Shown: positions 37,639 to 48,873, counted from the stretch's first letter. The stretch is 63,715 nt of DNA from Rhodobacter sp. (GCA_020251025.1 JADCDI010000035.1:1-63715); one strand, 5' to 3'. Numbers and translations: made by a program. Notes: generated from the sequence alone by a model not told the origin.

Positions 37639-38120
37639 GACCCCTCCACGCGCGCCTTGAGTGCTGCAAGATATGTGGTGGCAAAGGCCTCCGGGTCAAA
37701 GAACAGCCGCGCCAGAATCCGGCCAAGGGGCGAGGGAACCCCGGCCCGTTCCACCACCGCGATCCGCGTGCCGTCGCCCTCGGGCACCAGCACCGCCTCC
37801 CATGACCCGGAGTATCCGGCATCGGAGGCAAAGCGCAGGCGGATGCGCGTCTCGCCCATTTCTTCGGTCACGAAGCTGATCCGTTCGCCCCGCGCCGTCA
37901 CCTCGACCCAGCCGTCGCCCGTCCGTTCCACCGCCGCGATCCCGTCGCGCCAGCCGGGTTGCGCCGCGACATCCGCGATCACCGCCACGATCCGCGCGGG
38001 GGGTGCGGCGATCACCGTCTCGGCCCGCCCCTCGCGCGTGGCGGGCAAAAGCCAGCCCACCAGAACCACAAGCCCCGCCAGAACCAGCAGGGCAACCCCT
38101 GTCCAGACCAGAAACCGCAT
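37635..38120 (-). CDS. SRPBCC-family membrane-anchored protein
   Basis: The 161-residue protein has an N-terminal membrane helix (VWTGVALLVLAGLVVLVGWL) followed by a START/polyketide-cyclase-like domain with the typical opening (ETVIAAPPARIVAVIADVAA, then QPGWRDGI). It probably binds a hydrophobic ligand on the outer face of the inner membrane; the ligand is unknown. It is coupled to the following gene by an ATGA overlap. Confidence 0.78.
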   Translation of the reverse strand: MRFLVWTGVALLVLAGLVVLVGWLLPATREGRAETVIAAPPARIVAVIADVAAQPGWRDGIAAVERTGDGWVEVTARGERISFVTEEMGETRIRLRFASDAGYSGSWEAVLVPEGDGTRIAVVERAGVPSPLGRILARLFFDPEAFATTYLAALKARVEGS

Positions 38121-38225
38121 GAAACCCTCCGCGTGAAACCTGACCCAGCGCTAGCAAAGGATCGGCCACCGTCGAAGTATCCCGATTTTTCGGGTTTTAT
38201 TTCATGGGCTTGCACAACATCTGCG

Positions 38226-38263
38226 CCAAAAACAGAAGCGCCCCGTGGGGTTGCCACGGGGCG
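38226..38263 (-). terminator. Probable minus-strand terminator after the malyl-CoA-lyase relic
   Basis: CGCCCCGTGG and CCACGGGGCG form a 10-bp stem (38239-38263) with a 5-base loop. On the minus strand it is followed by CTTCTGTTTTTG. It lies about 150 bp downstream of the minus-strand pseudogene. Confidence 0.65.
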
Positions 38264-38412
38264 TGCATCCTGCCCTTCCGCTGCGCGGGGCCTCATCTTC
38301 CCGTGGGCCGCAGCGTGGGTAATCTTTGTAAAGCGCATGAATTTCACGCTTTGATTGGCAGACGCTGCCCGCAGGACAGGCGACCTGTCAACGATTCATA
38401 GGTGACGCCGCG

Positions 38413-39020
38413 TCAACCGGCGATCAATTCGGACTGCCGCACGATCACCTCGGCCTGTTTGATCGATGCGATATCCACCAGATGGCCCTTACAGACCGTC
38501 GCGCCCCCGCCCCGCGCCTTGGCGGCCTCCATCGCCTCTGGAATTTCGCGCGCCCCGGCCACTGCCTGCGCCGACGGGGTGAAGACCTCATTCGCCAGCG
38601 TGACCTGCTTCGGATGGATCGCCCATTTCCCCACCATGCCCAGCGTGGCCGACCGCAGCGCCTGCGCCCAATGCCACGGGTCGGATCAGTGCTTCGCCCC
38701 TTCGCGCAGCATGTGGTAATTCTCCTGTGTGCCACCGATGCCCGTGGTCTGCATCCCCATGCTGGCCGCGAAATCTGCGGAACCCAGGCTCATGGCCTGC
38801 AGGCGGGGCGAGGCTTTGGCGATCTCTTCCACATGGGATATCCCGGCGGCCGATTCGATGATGCCTTCAAAGGCAATCGGCTTTGTCCGCGTCCGACGGC
38901 GCAACCGAATCCTCCAGATCAAGGTTGATCACATCCGCCTCGCTGGCCCCCATCTTGGCAAAGATCGCAGGCCGCGATCCGGGGCCGAACGGTGGCAGCG
39001 GTTCGGGCGGGCAGGGACGG
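38413..39020 (-). pseudogene. Broken CitE-type (malyl-CoA lyase-like) gene
   Basis: Remnants of a roughly 318-residue L-malyl-CoA/beta-methylmalyl-CoA lyase are readable. The N-terminal piece is PGSRPAIFAKMGASEADVIN with DLEDSVAP. It then jumps (frame shift and loss of roughly 80 codons near 38885) to IAFEGIIESAAGISHVEEIA and SPRLQAMSLGSADFAAS. An in-frame TGA follows at 38686-38688, then DPWHWAQ, a second internal loss, and the C-terminus KWAIHPKQVTLANEVFTPSA ... LVDIASIKQAEVIVRQ. No proper start codon remains. It cannot make an active enzyme. Confidence 0.85.
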
Positions 39021-39185
39021 GGGGTTGCAGGCGAAAGCTCTTGGTCGTTCTCGCAAGGAAATTTCAGATCAGGCTGCGCTAGGGTTATTTTCTTGCGCTG
39101 CAACGTGCAAGCGGCATTTCGCGGCTGCAGCATGACTTGACAGCGCGACGCCTCTCCCGCCCCCTCCGCGCAGCAGGAGTTGCCC

Positions 39186-40148
39186 ATGATCACCGCCACG
39201 CTCGACAGCTTCCCCCTTGCCCGCGCCTTCACCATCTCGCGCGGGTCAAAGACCGAGGCGCGGGTGGTCACCGTGACCGTCACCCGGGGCGGGATCACGG
39301 GGCGCGGCGAATCCGTCCCCTACGCCCGCTATGGCGAAACGCCCGAAGGCGTGCTGGCCCAGATCGCCGCCCTGCCCGAAGGCATCACGCGGCAAGCCCT
39401 GCAAGAGGCGCTGCCCCCCGGCGCGGCCCGCAACGCCGTCGATTGCGCGCTGTGGGATTGGGAGGCGAAAGCGGCAGGCACCCGCGTCTGGCAGCTTGCC
39501 GGGCTGCCCGCACCGCGCCCCCGTATCACTGCCTTCACCCTGTCCCTCGACACTGCCGCCGCGATGCGCGCGCAGGCGGCAGAGAATGCCCACCGCCCGC
39601 TTCTGAAGATAAAGCTCGGCACCCCCGACGACATGCCCCGGCTGGAGGCCGTGCGCGCAGGCGCGCCGATCTCCACCATCATCATCGACGCCAATGAAGG
39701 CTGGACACCCGAGGTTTACACGGACCTCGCCCCCCACCTCTTGCGCCTTGGCGTGGCGATGGTGGAACAGCCGCTGCCCGCCGGGGCGGATGACCTGCTG
39801 GCGGAAATCGCCCGCCCGCTGCCCGTCTGCGCCGACGAAAGCTGCCACGACCGCGCCTCGCTGGCCGGACTTGCCGGCAAGTATGACATGGTCAACATCA
39901 AGCTGGACAAGACCGGCGGCCTGACCGAAGCGCTGGCGCTGAAAACCGCCGCGCTGGCGCAGGGCTATGGCCTGATGGCCGGCTGCATGATCGGATCAAG
40001 CCTTGCCATGGCCCCGGCCACGCTGCTGGCGCAGGGGGCCGTCTTTACCGATCTTGACGGGCCGCTGCTTCTGGCCGAAGACCGGGATCATCCGCTGCGG
40101 TTTGACAAAGCGGGTATCCATCCACCCGAACCAGGCCTGTGGGGGTAA
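39186..40148 (+). CDS. dgcA: N-acetyl-D-glutamate racemase / dipeptide epimerase (enolase superfamily)
   Basis: The 320-residue protein has a capping domain (1-110) and a TIM barrel with the enolase-superfamily residues: KIKLG (catalytic lysine), IIDANEGW and EQPLP (metal ligands), CADESCHDR and NIKLDKTGGL (second lysine). This pattern is that of dipeptide epimerases and the related DgcA, which interconverts D- and L-glutamate derivatives. The ATG at 39186 follows GGAGTTGCCC. It is followed after 5 bp by a D-amino-acid aminotransferase, which fits D-amino-acid or murein-peptide recycling. The exact substrate is uncertain. Confidence 0.82.
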   Translation: MITATLDSFPLARAFTISRGSKTEARVVTVTVTRGGITGRGESVPYARYGETPEGVLAQIAALPEGITRQALQEALPPGAARNAVDCALWDWEAKAAGTRVWQLAGLPAPRPRITAFTLSLDTAAAMRAQAAENAHRPLLKIKLGTPDDMPRLEAVRAGAPISTIIIDANEGWTPEVYTDLAPHLLRLGVAMVEQPLPAGADDLLAEIARPLPVCADESCHDRASLAGLAGKYDMVNIKLDKTGGLTEALALKTAALAQGYGLMAGCMIGSSLAMAPATLLAQGAVFTDLDGPLLLAEDRDHPLRFDKAGIHPPEPGLWG

Positions 40149-40153
40149 ACCGA

Positions 40154-41017
40154 ATGAGCCGCACCGTCTATGTGAACGGAACCTATCTGCCCGAGGAAGA
40201 CGCGAAGATCAGCATCTTTGACCGGGGCTTTCTGATGGCCGATGGCGTTTATGAGGTGACCAGCGTGCTGGGCGGCAAGCTGATCGACTTTGCCGGGCAT
40301 TGCAAACGTCTGGCCCGGTCGCTGTCGGAACTGGACATGGCCGCCCCGGCGACGGATGACGAGCTGCTGGCGATCCACCGCGAACTGGTGGCGGTGAACG
40401 GCGTGACCGATGGGATGGTCTATCTGCAGATCACGCGCGGGGCACCCGGCGACCGCGACTTTGTCTTTCCCGACCCGGCCACCACGCCCCCGACACTGGT
40501 CCTGTTCACCCAGTCAAGGCCGGGCCTTGCCGGACATCCTGCTGCGGCGACCGGGATGAAGGTCATCTCGATACCGGACATCCGCTGGGGGCGGCGCGAC
40601 ATCAAGACGGTCCAGCTTCTGTACCCCTCGATGGGCAAGATGATGGCCAGAAAGGCCGGTTGCGACGATGCCTGGATGGTCGAGGACGGGTTCGTGACCG
40701 AAGGCACGTCGAACAACACCTATATCGTGCGCGGCAACCGCATCGTCACGCGGCATCTGTCGTCCGACATCCTGCAGGGCATCACCCGCGCCGCCGTGCT
40801 GCGCCTGGCCGCCGAAGCCCGGATGGAGGTGGAAGAGCGCCCCTTTACCATCGAAGAGGCAAAGGCGGCGGACGAGGCGTTTTTCACCTCGGCCTCGGCC
40901 TTTGTCATGCCGGTGGTCGAGATTGATGGCGCAGCACTGGGGGACGGCACCCCCGGCCCGGTCACGGCCCGGCTGCGCGACATCTACCTGGATGAAATGC
41001 GCAAGTCAGCCATCTGA
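40154..41017 (+). CDS. dat: D-amino-acid aminotransferase (class IV)
   Basis: The 287-residue fold-type IV PLP enzyme has FDRGFLMADGVYEVT near the N-terminus, the PLP lysine in the RRDIKTVQLLYPSMGK region, the conserved EDGFVTEGTSNNTYIV and QGITRAAVL, then FFTSASAFVMPVVEIDG. This fits D-alanine aminotransferase-like enzymes that interconvert D-Ala and D-Glu. The pairing with dgcA suggests a shared D-amino-acid pathway. A branched-chain aminotransferase activity is less likely given the sequence pattern. Confidence 0.87.
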   Translation: MSRTVYVNGTYLPEEDAKISIFDRGFLMADGVYEVTSVLGGKLIDFAGHCKRLARSLSELDMAAPATDDELLAIHRELVAVNGVTDGMVYLQITRGAPGDRDFVFPDPATTPPTLVLFTQSRPGLAGHPAAATGMKVISIPDIRWGRRDIKTVQLLYPSMGKMMARKAGCDDAWMVEDGFVTEGTSNNTYIVRGNRIVTRHLSSDILQGITRAAVLRLAAEARMEVEERPFTIEEAKAADEAFFTSASAFVMPVVEIDGAALGDGTPGPVTARLRDIYLDEMRKSAI

Positions 41018-41335
41018 CGCCTTGCCGCGATCCGTGACATTCTGCGCGAAGGCCACCTCGAAAGCGGCCTTTTTCGCCGCATCGGCCCCGGTCTGGTGCT
41101 GCGCAACCCAGTCGGCATAGGGCATGCCATAGACGATCTCGCGCGCGGCCTCCTTGGTCAGGTCAAGGCCCTGGTCCGATGCCGCCTCCTGGTACCAGCG
41201 GCTGAGGCAGTTGCGGCAGAACCCGGCCAGGTTCATCAGATCGATGTTCTGCACATCGGGGCGGTCCTGCATCAGATGACGCAGGAGCCGGCGAAAGGCG
41301 GCAGCTTCAAGGGCGGTGCGGGTGGCGTCATTCAT
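41006..41335 (-). CDS. DUF1244 protein
   Basis: The 109-residue helical protein matches DUF1244: AAFRRLLRHLMQDRPDVQNI, DLMNLAGFCRNCLSRWY and EIVYGMPYADWVAQHQ are diagnostic. No function is known. The start MNDATRTALEAA at 41335 overlaps the upstream amidohydrolase by 8 bp, so the two genes are coupled. It overlaps the end of the convergent aminotransferase gene by 12 bp. Confidence 0.88.
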   Translation of the reverse strand: MNDATRTALEAAAFRRLLRHLMQDRPDVQNIDLMNLAGFCRNCLSRWYQEAASDQGLDLTKEAAREIVYGMPYADWVAQHQTGADAAKKAAFEVAFAQNVTDRGKASDG

Positions 41336-42110
41336 GCGGGGTCTCCCTTTGAGCGGACATGGGCGGGGTCCGGTCCGCTTCATCCAGCGCCGCCTGCAGC
41401 AGCGGTGCCAGACGCGCGGCCCAGCCTTGCTGCGCGGGGGCCGTGGCGATCAGATCCTGGCGCAGCTCGATCAGCGTGTTGTGCAGGCCCCGCTGCAGGG
41501 CGTGGCGGTCTATGGCATCGCCCGGCAAATGGCCCGCATAGGGTTCATTGTCACCCACGCACAGGTCAGGTTCGGCCCTTAGCCTGCGCAGAAGCGCGCG
41601 CGACAGGCGGTCATCCAGATGGGAATGCAGCACGCCGACATGCCAGGGGCGCGGCGGGCGGCCCTGCAGCCCCGGGGTAAAGGAATGGATGGCGACGATC
41701 ACCGTATCGGGCCTGCGCGCCGCAAGCCGCGCATAGGCGGCGTGATAGGGGCGATACAATGTCTCCAGCCGCCGCGCCGTCTCGGCCGCATCAACCCTGC
41801 GGTTGGCCGGAATGATGGTGCCGTCATACAGCTTCATGATCAGGGTCGGGTCGTCTTCGCCCCGGTTCGGGTCGATCACCAGCCGCGAGAAATCCGACAG
41901 GATGACCGGGGCATCCAGACCCGCCGCCAGGGCCACCGCCAGCCCCGCCGCGCCCGGATCATAGGCAATGTGGCGATCCATGTCTGCGGGCGATAAGCCG
42001 AGGCTGCCCCCCGCGATAGCGGCGGGAACCCGGTTGCTGGCGTGATCACAGGTGACCAGCCAGCGCGAGGGGCGGTTTTCGCCGATGATCCGATAGGCCG
42101 CCGTCACCAT
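41328..42110 (-). CDS. N-formylglutamate amidohydrolase-family protein
   Basis: The 260-residue protein has the family pattern WLVTCDHASNRVP near the N-terminus, HIAYDPGAAGLA, SRLVIDPNR, IVAIHSFTP and NEPYAGHLPGDAID. The histidines and aspartate form a zinc site. Members hydrolyse N-formyl-L-glutamate (histidine degradation) or related N-acyl amino acids. No hut genes are nearby, so the substrate is open. The start at 42110 (MVTAAYRIIG) is preceded by a GGAGACC-like site. Confidence 0.85.
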   Translation of the reverse strand: MVTAAYRIIGENRPSRWLVTCDHASNRVPAAIAGGSLGLSPADMDRHIAYDPGAAGLAVALAAGLDAPVILSDFSRLVIDPNRGEDDPTLIMKLYDGTIIPANRRVDAAETARRLETLYRPYHAAYARLAARRPDTVIVAIHSFTPGLQGRPPRPWHVGVLHSHLDDRLSRALLRRLRAEPDLCVGDNEPYAGHLPGDAIDRHALQRGLHNTLIELRQDLIATAPAQQGWAARLAPLLQAALDEADRTPPMSAQRETPHE

Positions 42111-42247
42111 GGGTCTCCGTTGCCGGATCTTGCAGACCCGCATTTATGCCGCATTGCGGGAAAGCGCCAGTTGCCCCGTTCGGCGAATTCCGCCATAAGA
42201 CGCTTGGCCCGCCGCAGGACATGAACACGATAAGGGATCAAGGCAGT

Positions 42248-43690
<1,443 letters not shown>

Positions 43691-43733
43691 CCCGATCCCT
43701 GTGCAAAGGTTTCGCGCCGGATGGGGCGCATCC

Positions 43734-43976
43734 ATGCTGGTCAATATGCTGATGATTGGTGGCGTTGTGATTGGCGGTGCGGCGATACCCGCCCTGCTGT
43801 TTGCCATATTCGAAAACGAGGCGCAGCTTGTGTCGCTCGCAGGACTGCTGCTGGGCGGGCTGATGGTGCTGGCCGCCCTTTATCTGACCCCGACACCGTT
43901 TTCGCCCGATTACATCATGGCGATGCGCATGCTGGCGGGGCTTGCGGCCACCTATTTCGTCTTCCGCCGGCGCTGA
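43734..43976 (+). CDS. Small membrane protein
   Basis: The 80-residue product has three hydrophobic stretches ([58 protein letters not shown]). It is not recognised. A GTG at 43701 in the same frame would add 11 residues. It follows pyk closely and precedes rpmI, and codon use is normal for the region. Confidence 0.65.
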   Translation: MLVNMLMIGGVVIGGAAIPALLFAIFENEAQLVSLAGLLLGGLMVLAALYLTPTPFSPDYIMAMRMLAGLAATYFVFRRR

Positions 43977-44097
43977 CCGACGATATCCCTTGCACGGTCG
44001 GCGGGCCTTGCCTATACGCCACGGCTTGTTACCCCGCGCGTCCGGCCAAAGCGGCATGCCGAGTCGCGCGCACACCCACTCGCAAGAGGAGTCTGAA

Positions 44098-44298
44098 ATG
44101 CCCAAGATGAAGACCAAATCCGCTGCGAAAAAGCGGTTCTCCTTCACGGCCACGGGCCGCGTCAAGGTCGGCCCGGCAGGCAAGCGCCACGGCATGATCA
44201 AACGCACGGCGAAGTTCGTCCGCAACACGACCGGGACCATGATCCTGTCGGACAGCGATGCGAAGATCGTCAAGAAATACATGCCCTACGACCGGTAA
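44098..44298 (+). CDS. rpmI: 50S ribosomal protein L35
   Basis: The 66-residue basic protein [20 protein letters not shown]... is a clear bL35 of the large ribosomal subunit. A strong ribosome-binding site (AAGAGGAG) precedes the ATG. rplT follows after 12 bp, the standard arrangement. There is no infC directly upstream. Confidence 0.98.
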   Translation: MPKMKTKSAAKKRFSFTATGRVKVGPAGKRHGMIKRTAKFVRNTTGTMILSDSDAKIVKKYMPYDR

Positions 44299-44310
44299 GG
44301 AGAAGCACCT

Positions 44311-44673
44311 ATGTCCCGCGTCAAATCCGGCGTCGTCACGCACGCCCGTCACCGCAAGGTCATCAAGGCTGCCAAGGGCTATTACGCCGCCCGCAGCACC
44401 AACTTCCGCACGGCCACACAGGCGGTGGACAAGGCCAACCAATACGCCACGCGCGACCGCAAGACCCGCAAGCGCAACTTCCGTGCCCTGTGGATCCAGC
44501 GGATCAACGCCGCCGTCCGCCTGTTCGATGCCGGGTTCACCTATTCGCGCTTCATCAACGGTCTGGCCAAGGCCGGGATCGAGGTGGACCGCAAGGTTCT
44601 GGCCGATCTGGCCGTGCACGAACCTGACGCCTTCAACGCCATTGCGGCAAAGGCAAAGTCGGCGCTGGCCTGA
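44311..44673 (+). CDS. rplT: 50S ribosomal protein L20
   Basis: The 120-residue protein begins [20 protein letters not shown] and carries the L20 pattern [20 protein letters not shown] and [12 protein letters not shown]-like ([19 protein letters not shown]). It is needed for early 50S assembly and in many bacteria represses its own operon. It forms an operon with rpmI and is followed by a strong terminator. Confidence 0.98.
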   Translation: MSRVKSGVVTHARHRKVIKAAKGYYAARSTNFRTATQAVDKANQYATRDRKTRKRNFRALWIQRINAAVRLFDAGFTYSRFINGLAKAGIEVDRKVLADLAVHEPDAFNAIAAKAKSALA

Positions 44674-44695
44674 GCCGGGTGCAAAAGAACGGATC

Positions 44696-44730
44696 AGCCC
44701 CGCGCGCCCGGCGCGCGGGGCTTCTGTTTT
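44696..44730 (+). terminator. Terminator of rpmI-rplT
   Basis: AGCCCCGCGCG and CGCGCGGGGCT form an 11-bp GC-rich stem with a 5-base loop, followed by TCTGTTTT. It starts 23 bp after the rplT stop. Confidence 0.88.
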
Positions 44731-44915
44731 GCGTAATCCGGCCTGCTGATCTGTCGGGCATCAAAGGCCGGCCCACCGCCCGGTCTGTCCATCCGGTGCC
44801 GTGGCGCGTTCCTGCGGTAGCGGGCGATCCCGCCTGACGCGGCCCGAAGGGCGGACCACCTTGCATCCCGGCACCCTTGCCGCTAGCACCGGTGCGCAGG
44901 CAACGGAGGCTTTTC

Positions 44916-45998
44916 ATGCAAGGGCTCGACACGCTCAAGGCCAGGTATCTGTCCGCCATCGCTGCTGCGGCGGATGAGGCGGCGCTGGAAGAGGTGCGCC
45001 TGACCGCCCTGGGCAAAAAGGGCGAGATCAGCCTGAAGATGCGCGATCTGGGCCAGATGGAACCGGCACAGCGGCAGGCCGCAGGCGGGCTGCTGAATGC
45101 GCTGAAGGACGAGGTGGAGGCAGCCCTGCGTGCCCGCAAGGCGGCGCTGGGGGATGCGGCGCTGAACGAACGGCTGCGGTCGGAATGGCTGGATGTCACC
45201 CTGCCGGGACGGCCCCGCCCCGCAGGCACAATCCACCCCGTCAGCCAGGTGATGGATGAGCTGACGGCGATCTTCGCCGACATGGGCTTTGCCGTGGCCG
45301 AGGGGCCGCAGGTGGAATCGGACTGGTACAATTTCGATGCGCTGAACATGGCCCCCGAACATCCGGCGCGGCAGGAACATGACACCTTCTTCATGGCCCG
45401 CACCGAAGGCGATGCGCGCCCGCCGCATGTGCTGCGCACCCATACCTCGCCGGTGCAGATCCGCGCCATGGCCGCCCATGGTGCGCCGATCCGCGTGATT
45501 GCGCCGGGCCGCGTCTATCGGATGGACATGGACCAGACCCATACCCCGATGTTCCACCAGGTCGAAGGGCTGGCGATTGACCGTGACATCAGCATGGCCA
45601 ATCTGAAATGGGTGCTGGAGGAATTCTGCCGCGCCTTTTTCGAGGTGCCGTCCGTGGAACTGCGCTTCCGCGCCAGCCACTTTCCCTTCACCGAACCCTC
45701 TGCCGAGGTGGATATCCGCTGTTCCTGGGAAGGCGGGCAACTGAAAATCGGGCAGGGCGACAAATGGATGGAGATTCTGGGGTCCGGCATGGTGCACCCC
45801 AAGGTGCTGGAAGCCGCCGGAGTGGACCCGGCGCAGTGGCAGGGCTTTGCCTTTGGCATCGGGATCGACCGTCTGGCGATGCTGAAATACGGCATCCCCG
45901 ACCTGCGCGCCTTCTTTGAAAGCGACCTGCGCTGGCTGCGGCATTATGGCTTTGCCGCGCTGGATATGCCTGATCTGGCGGGGGGGCTGAGTGGATAG
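44916..45998 (+). CDS. pheS: Phenylalanine-tRNA ligase alpha subunit
   Basis: The 360-residue class II synthetase subunit charges tRNA-Phe as an (alpha-beta)2 tetramer. It has an N-terminal coiled coil, then class II motifs: [30 protein letters not shown], motif 2 [20 protein letters not shown] and motif 3 [28 protein letters not shown] precedes the ATG. Unlike many genomes, pheT does not follow at once: about 400 bp of palindromic DNA intervene. Confidence 0.97.
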   Translation: MQGLDTLKARYLSAIAAAADEAALEEVRLTALGKKGEISLKMRDLGQMEPAQRQAAGGLLNALKDEVEAALRARKAALGDAALNERLRSEWLDVTLPGRPRPAGTIHPVSQVMDELTAIFADMGFAVAEGPQVESDWYNFDALNMAPEHPARQEHDTFFMARTEGDARPPHVLRTHTSPVQIRAMAAHGAPIRVIAPGRVYRMDMDQTHTPMFHQVEGLAIDRDISMANLKWVLEEFCRAFFEVPSVELRFRASHFPFTEPSAEVDIRCSWEGGQLKIGQGDKWMEILGSGMVHPKVLEAAGVDPAQWQGFAFGIGIDRLAMLKYGIPDLRAFFESDLRWLRHYGFAALDMPDLAGGLSG

Positions 45999-46050
45999 GG
46001 ATAGGGGTATCGCCTTTGTCCGTTACACATCGTGGTTCAGAGTCTTCTTG

Positions 46051-46240
46051 GTGGATTTGACCCGTGTCAAATCCACCCGCGCCTGCCTGCCCCCGGCAGG
46101 CGCGTTCCGCGCCCGCCCAGGCAGGCGCGGGCGGATTTCCCGGCGTCAGGCCTTTGGATGGCCCCTTGCCTGCGGGCTTGCGCCCTTCGGCAATCGGACC
46201 CGGCAAAGGTCCACTGGACCTTTGCTTTCGGGTCCTCTGG
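46051..46240. repeat. Palindrome-rich insertion between pheS and pheT
   Basis: Three strong inverted repeats lie in 190 bp. The first is GTGGATTTGAC/GTCAAATCCAC (46051-46076, perfect, 4-base loop). The second is a 21-bp arm at 46069-46089 pairing with 46118-46138, with one mismatch. The third is GCAAAGGTCCA/TGGACCTTTGC (46203-46225), with outer GGACCC/GGGTCC arms. The first two share bases, so they are mutually exclusive. No gene is visible from 45999 to 46401. Confidence 0.75.
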
Positions 46241-46401
46241 CGCTGCTGATCTGACCGGTCCGTTTTCGGTTCGGGAAGACAGTATCTGACCCCTTTCTCC
46301 ACGCAAAATGAAACTCCGTCCCACAGCCAGTCCACCCTCTCTTTCCCTGCGCCGCCATCTGCGCTAATCCGCTGTGGCCACCCGACCGCAAGGACGCCGC
46401 G

Positions 46402-48819
46402 ATGAAATTCACCCTCTCCTGGCTGCGCGACCACCTGGAAACCAGTGCGCCGCTGGATGATATCCTCACCGCCCTGACCGACCTTGGGCATGAGGTGGAA
46501 GGGGTGGAGGACCCCGAGGCGAAGCTGGGCGCCTTCCGCATCGTCCGCGTGACCGAAGCCATGCCGCACCCCAATGCCGACCGGCTGCGGCTGTGCCAGG
46601 TGGAAACCTGGCCCGACGGCCCCGGTGGCCGGACGCAGGAGGTGCAGGTGGTCTGCGGTGCCCCCAATGCCCGCACCGGCCTGATCGGCGTCTTCGCGCC
46701 CGTGGGCACGCATGTTCCCGGCACCGGGGTTGATCTGAAACCCGGCGTGATCCGCGGCGTCGAATCCAACGGCATGCTCTGTTCCGAACGCGAGCTGATG
46801 GTTTCCGATGATCATGAGGGCATCATCGATCTGCCCGCCGACGCGCCCCTTGGCGCGCGGTTCATCGATTATCGCGGGCTGAATGACCCGATGATCTTTG
46901 TCAAGATCACCGCCAACCGCCCCGATGCCCTTGGCGTGCGCGGCCTTGCGCGTGATCTGGCCGCGCGCGGCCTGGGCGTGCTGAAGCCGCTGGCTGTCCC
47001 GGCCATCCCCGGCACCTTCCCCTGCCCCATCCGCGTCACCATCGACCCGGCGCTGAAGGAAAAGGGCTGTCCGCTGTTTGCCGGCCGCCTGATCCGGGGG
47101 GTGCGCAATGGCACCTCGCCGCCCTGGATGCAGGCGCGGCTCAGGGCCATCGGCCTGCGCCCGATTTCGGCGCTGGTGGATATCACCAACTATTTCACCT
47201 TCGGCCTGAACCGCCCGCTGCATGTCTTTGACGCGGCCAGGGTGAAGGGCAACCTGCATATCCATCCTGCCAAAGGGGGCGAGACGCTGCTGGCGCTGGA
47301 TGGCAAAAGCTACACCATGCAGCCCGGCATGATGCTGATTTCCGATGATGACCAGCCCGAATCGCTGGCCGGCATCATGGGGGGCGAACTTTCCGGCTGT
47401 ACCCCGGACACGACCGATGTCTTCCTTGAATCGGCCTATTGGGACCCCGTCACCATCGCGGCCACGGGCCGGGCGCTGAAGATCGTCTCGGACGCGCGCT
47501 ATCGCTTTGAACGCGGGGTTGATCCGTCCTTTACCCTGCCGGGGCTGGAACTGGCCACGCAGATGATCCTTGACCTGTGCGGGGGCGAAGCTTCCGCCAT
47601 CGCGCTGGATGGCAGGGTGCCCGACACCACGCGCAGCTACCGCTTTGATCCGGCGCGTGTGGCCCGTCTGGTGGGCATGAACATCCCCGAAGCCGAACAG
47701 CGCCGCACGCTGACGGCACTCGGGTTCACCCTGACCGGCGATCAGGCCAGCCCGCCCAGCTGGCGGCCCGATGTACTGGGCGAGGCGGACCTGGTGGAAG
47801 AGGTGGCGCGCATCGCATCCTTGACGAGGCTGCGGGGCAAGCCGCTGGACCGGGCACCGGCCGGGGTGCCGCGCCCGATCCTGACGCCCTTGCAGGTGCG
47901 CGAACGCGCCGCCCGCCGCGCGCTGGCGGGGCTGGGTTACAACGAATGCGTCACCTACAGCTTCATCGATGGCAAGACAGCCGCCCTGTTCGGTGGCGGG
48001 ACCGATGCCCTGCGCATTGAAAACCCGATCTCGTCTGAGATGACGCATCTGCGCCCCGATCTTCTGCCGGGCCTTTTGCTGGCGGCGGCGCGCAATCAGG
48101 CGCGCGGCTTTGGCGATCTGGCGCTGTTCGAAATCGGCCCGGTCTTTCATGGCGGCGAGCCCGGGGAACAGGGCCTGCTGGCCGCCGGCCTTCTGGTGGG
48201 CGCTGCCGCACCGCGCGATCCCTTCGGGTCGCGCCGGCCGGTGGATGTCTATGATGCCAAGGCCGATGCCGAGGCGGTCGTGGCGGCCCTTGGGGCACCG
48301 GCAAAGGTGCAGATCAGCCGGACTGCCCCGGCCTGGTGGCACCCCGGACGGTCGGGCGTGATCGGCCTTGGGCCGAACGTGCTGGCCACCTTTGGCGAGG
48401 TGCACCCCGCCATCCTGAAGGCGCTGGACGTCAAGGGCCCGGTCATGGCCTTTGCCCTGCGCATTGCCGCCGTGCCGCTGCTTAGGGTCAAGTCACCGAC
48501 GCGCCCGGCACTGAAACTGTCCGGCCTGCAGGCGGTGGAGCGGGACTTTGCCTTTGTCGTCGATGCGCGGGTCGAGGCGCTGACCCTGGTCAACGCCGCG
48601 CAGGGCGCGGACAAGACGCTGATCGACAGCGTCCGCGTCTTTGATCAGTTCACCGGCGAGAAGGCCGAGGCGCAGATGGGGGCGGGCAAGAAATCCATCG
48701 CTGTTTCCGTGCGCCTTCAACCGGTCGAAAAGACCCTGACCGATGCCGAGATTGATGCCGTCAGCGCCAGAATCGTCGAAAAGGTGATCAAGGCCACGGG
48801 CGGCACCCTGCGGCGGTAA
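46402..48819 (+). CDS. pheT: Phenylalanine-tRNA ligase beta subunit
   Basis: The 805-residue beta subunit has the full domain set: N-terminal B1, tRNA-binding OB domain (about 40-150: HPNADRLRLCQVETW and VVCGAPNARTGLIGVFAPVG), B3/B4 editing domain (PDALGVRGLARDLAA; VDITNYFTF), B5, the inactive synthetase core (RYRFERGVDPSFTLPGLELA) and the C-terminal ferredoxin-fold anticodon-binding domain (FDQFTGEKAEAQMGAGKKSI). It is complete and normal in length. Confidence 0.97.
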   Translation: MKFTLSWLRDHLETSAPLDDILTALTDLGHEVEGVEDPEAKLGAFRIVRVTEAMPHPNADRLRLCQVETWPDGPGGRTQEVQVVCGAPNARTGLIGVFAPVGTHVPGTGVDLKPGVIRGVESNGMLCSERELMVSDDHEGIIDLPADAPLGARFIDYRGLNDPMIFVKITANRPDALGVRGLARDLAARGLGVLKPLAVPAIPGTFPCPIRVTIDPALKEKGCPLFAGRLIRGVRNGTSPPWMQARLRAIGLRPISALVDITNYFTFGLNRPLHVFDAARVKGNLHIHPAKGGETLLALDGKSYTMQPGMMLISDDDQPESLAGIMGGELSGCTPDTTDVFLESAYWDPVTIAATGRALKIVSDARYRFERGVDPSFTLPGLELATQMILDLCGGEASAIALDGRVPDTTRSYRFDPARVARLVGMNIPEAEQRRTLTALGFTLTGDQASPPSWRPDVLGEADLVEEVARIASLTRLRGKPLDRAPAGVPRPILTPLQVRERAARRALAGLGYNECVTYSFIDGKTAALFGGGTDALRIENPISSEMTHLRPDLLPGLLLAAARNQARGFGDLALFEIGPVFHGGEPGEQGLLAAGLLVGAAAPRDPFGSRRPVDVYDAKADAEAVVAALGAPAKVQISRTAPAWWHPGRSGVIGLGPNVLATFGEVHPAILKALDVKGPVMAFALRIAAVPLLRVKSPTRPALKLSGLQAVERDFAFVVDARVEALTLVNAAQGADKTLIDSVRVFDQFTGEKAEAQMGAGKKSIAVSVRLQPVEKTLTDAEIDAVSARIVEKVIKATGGTLRR

Positions 48820-48873
48820 GGGTTTTGGGCGGGCAGACCGCGCCGGACCCGGCACGGTTTGCCGCCCTGATGC

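Noticed and set aside
45688-48405. 905-residue minus-strand open frame opposite pheS/pheT
   Set aside because: It is antisense to two certain genes, and its sequence is the His/Gln/Arg-rich mirror expected from high-GC codon bias.
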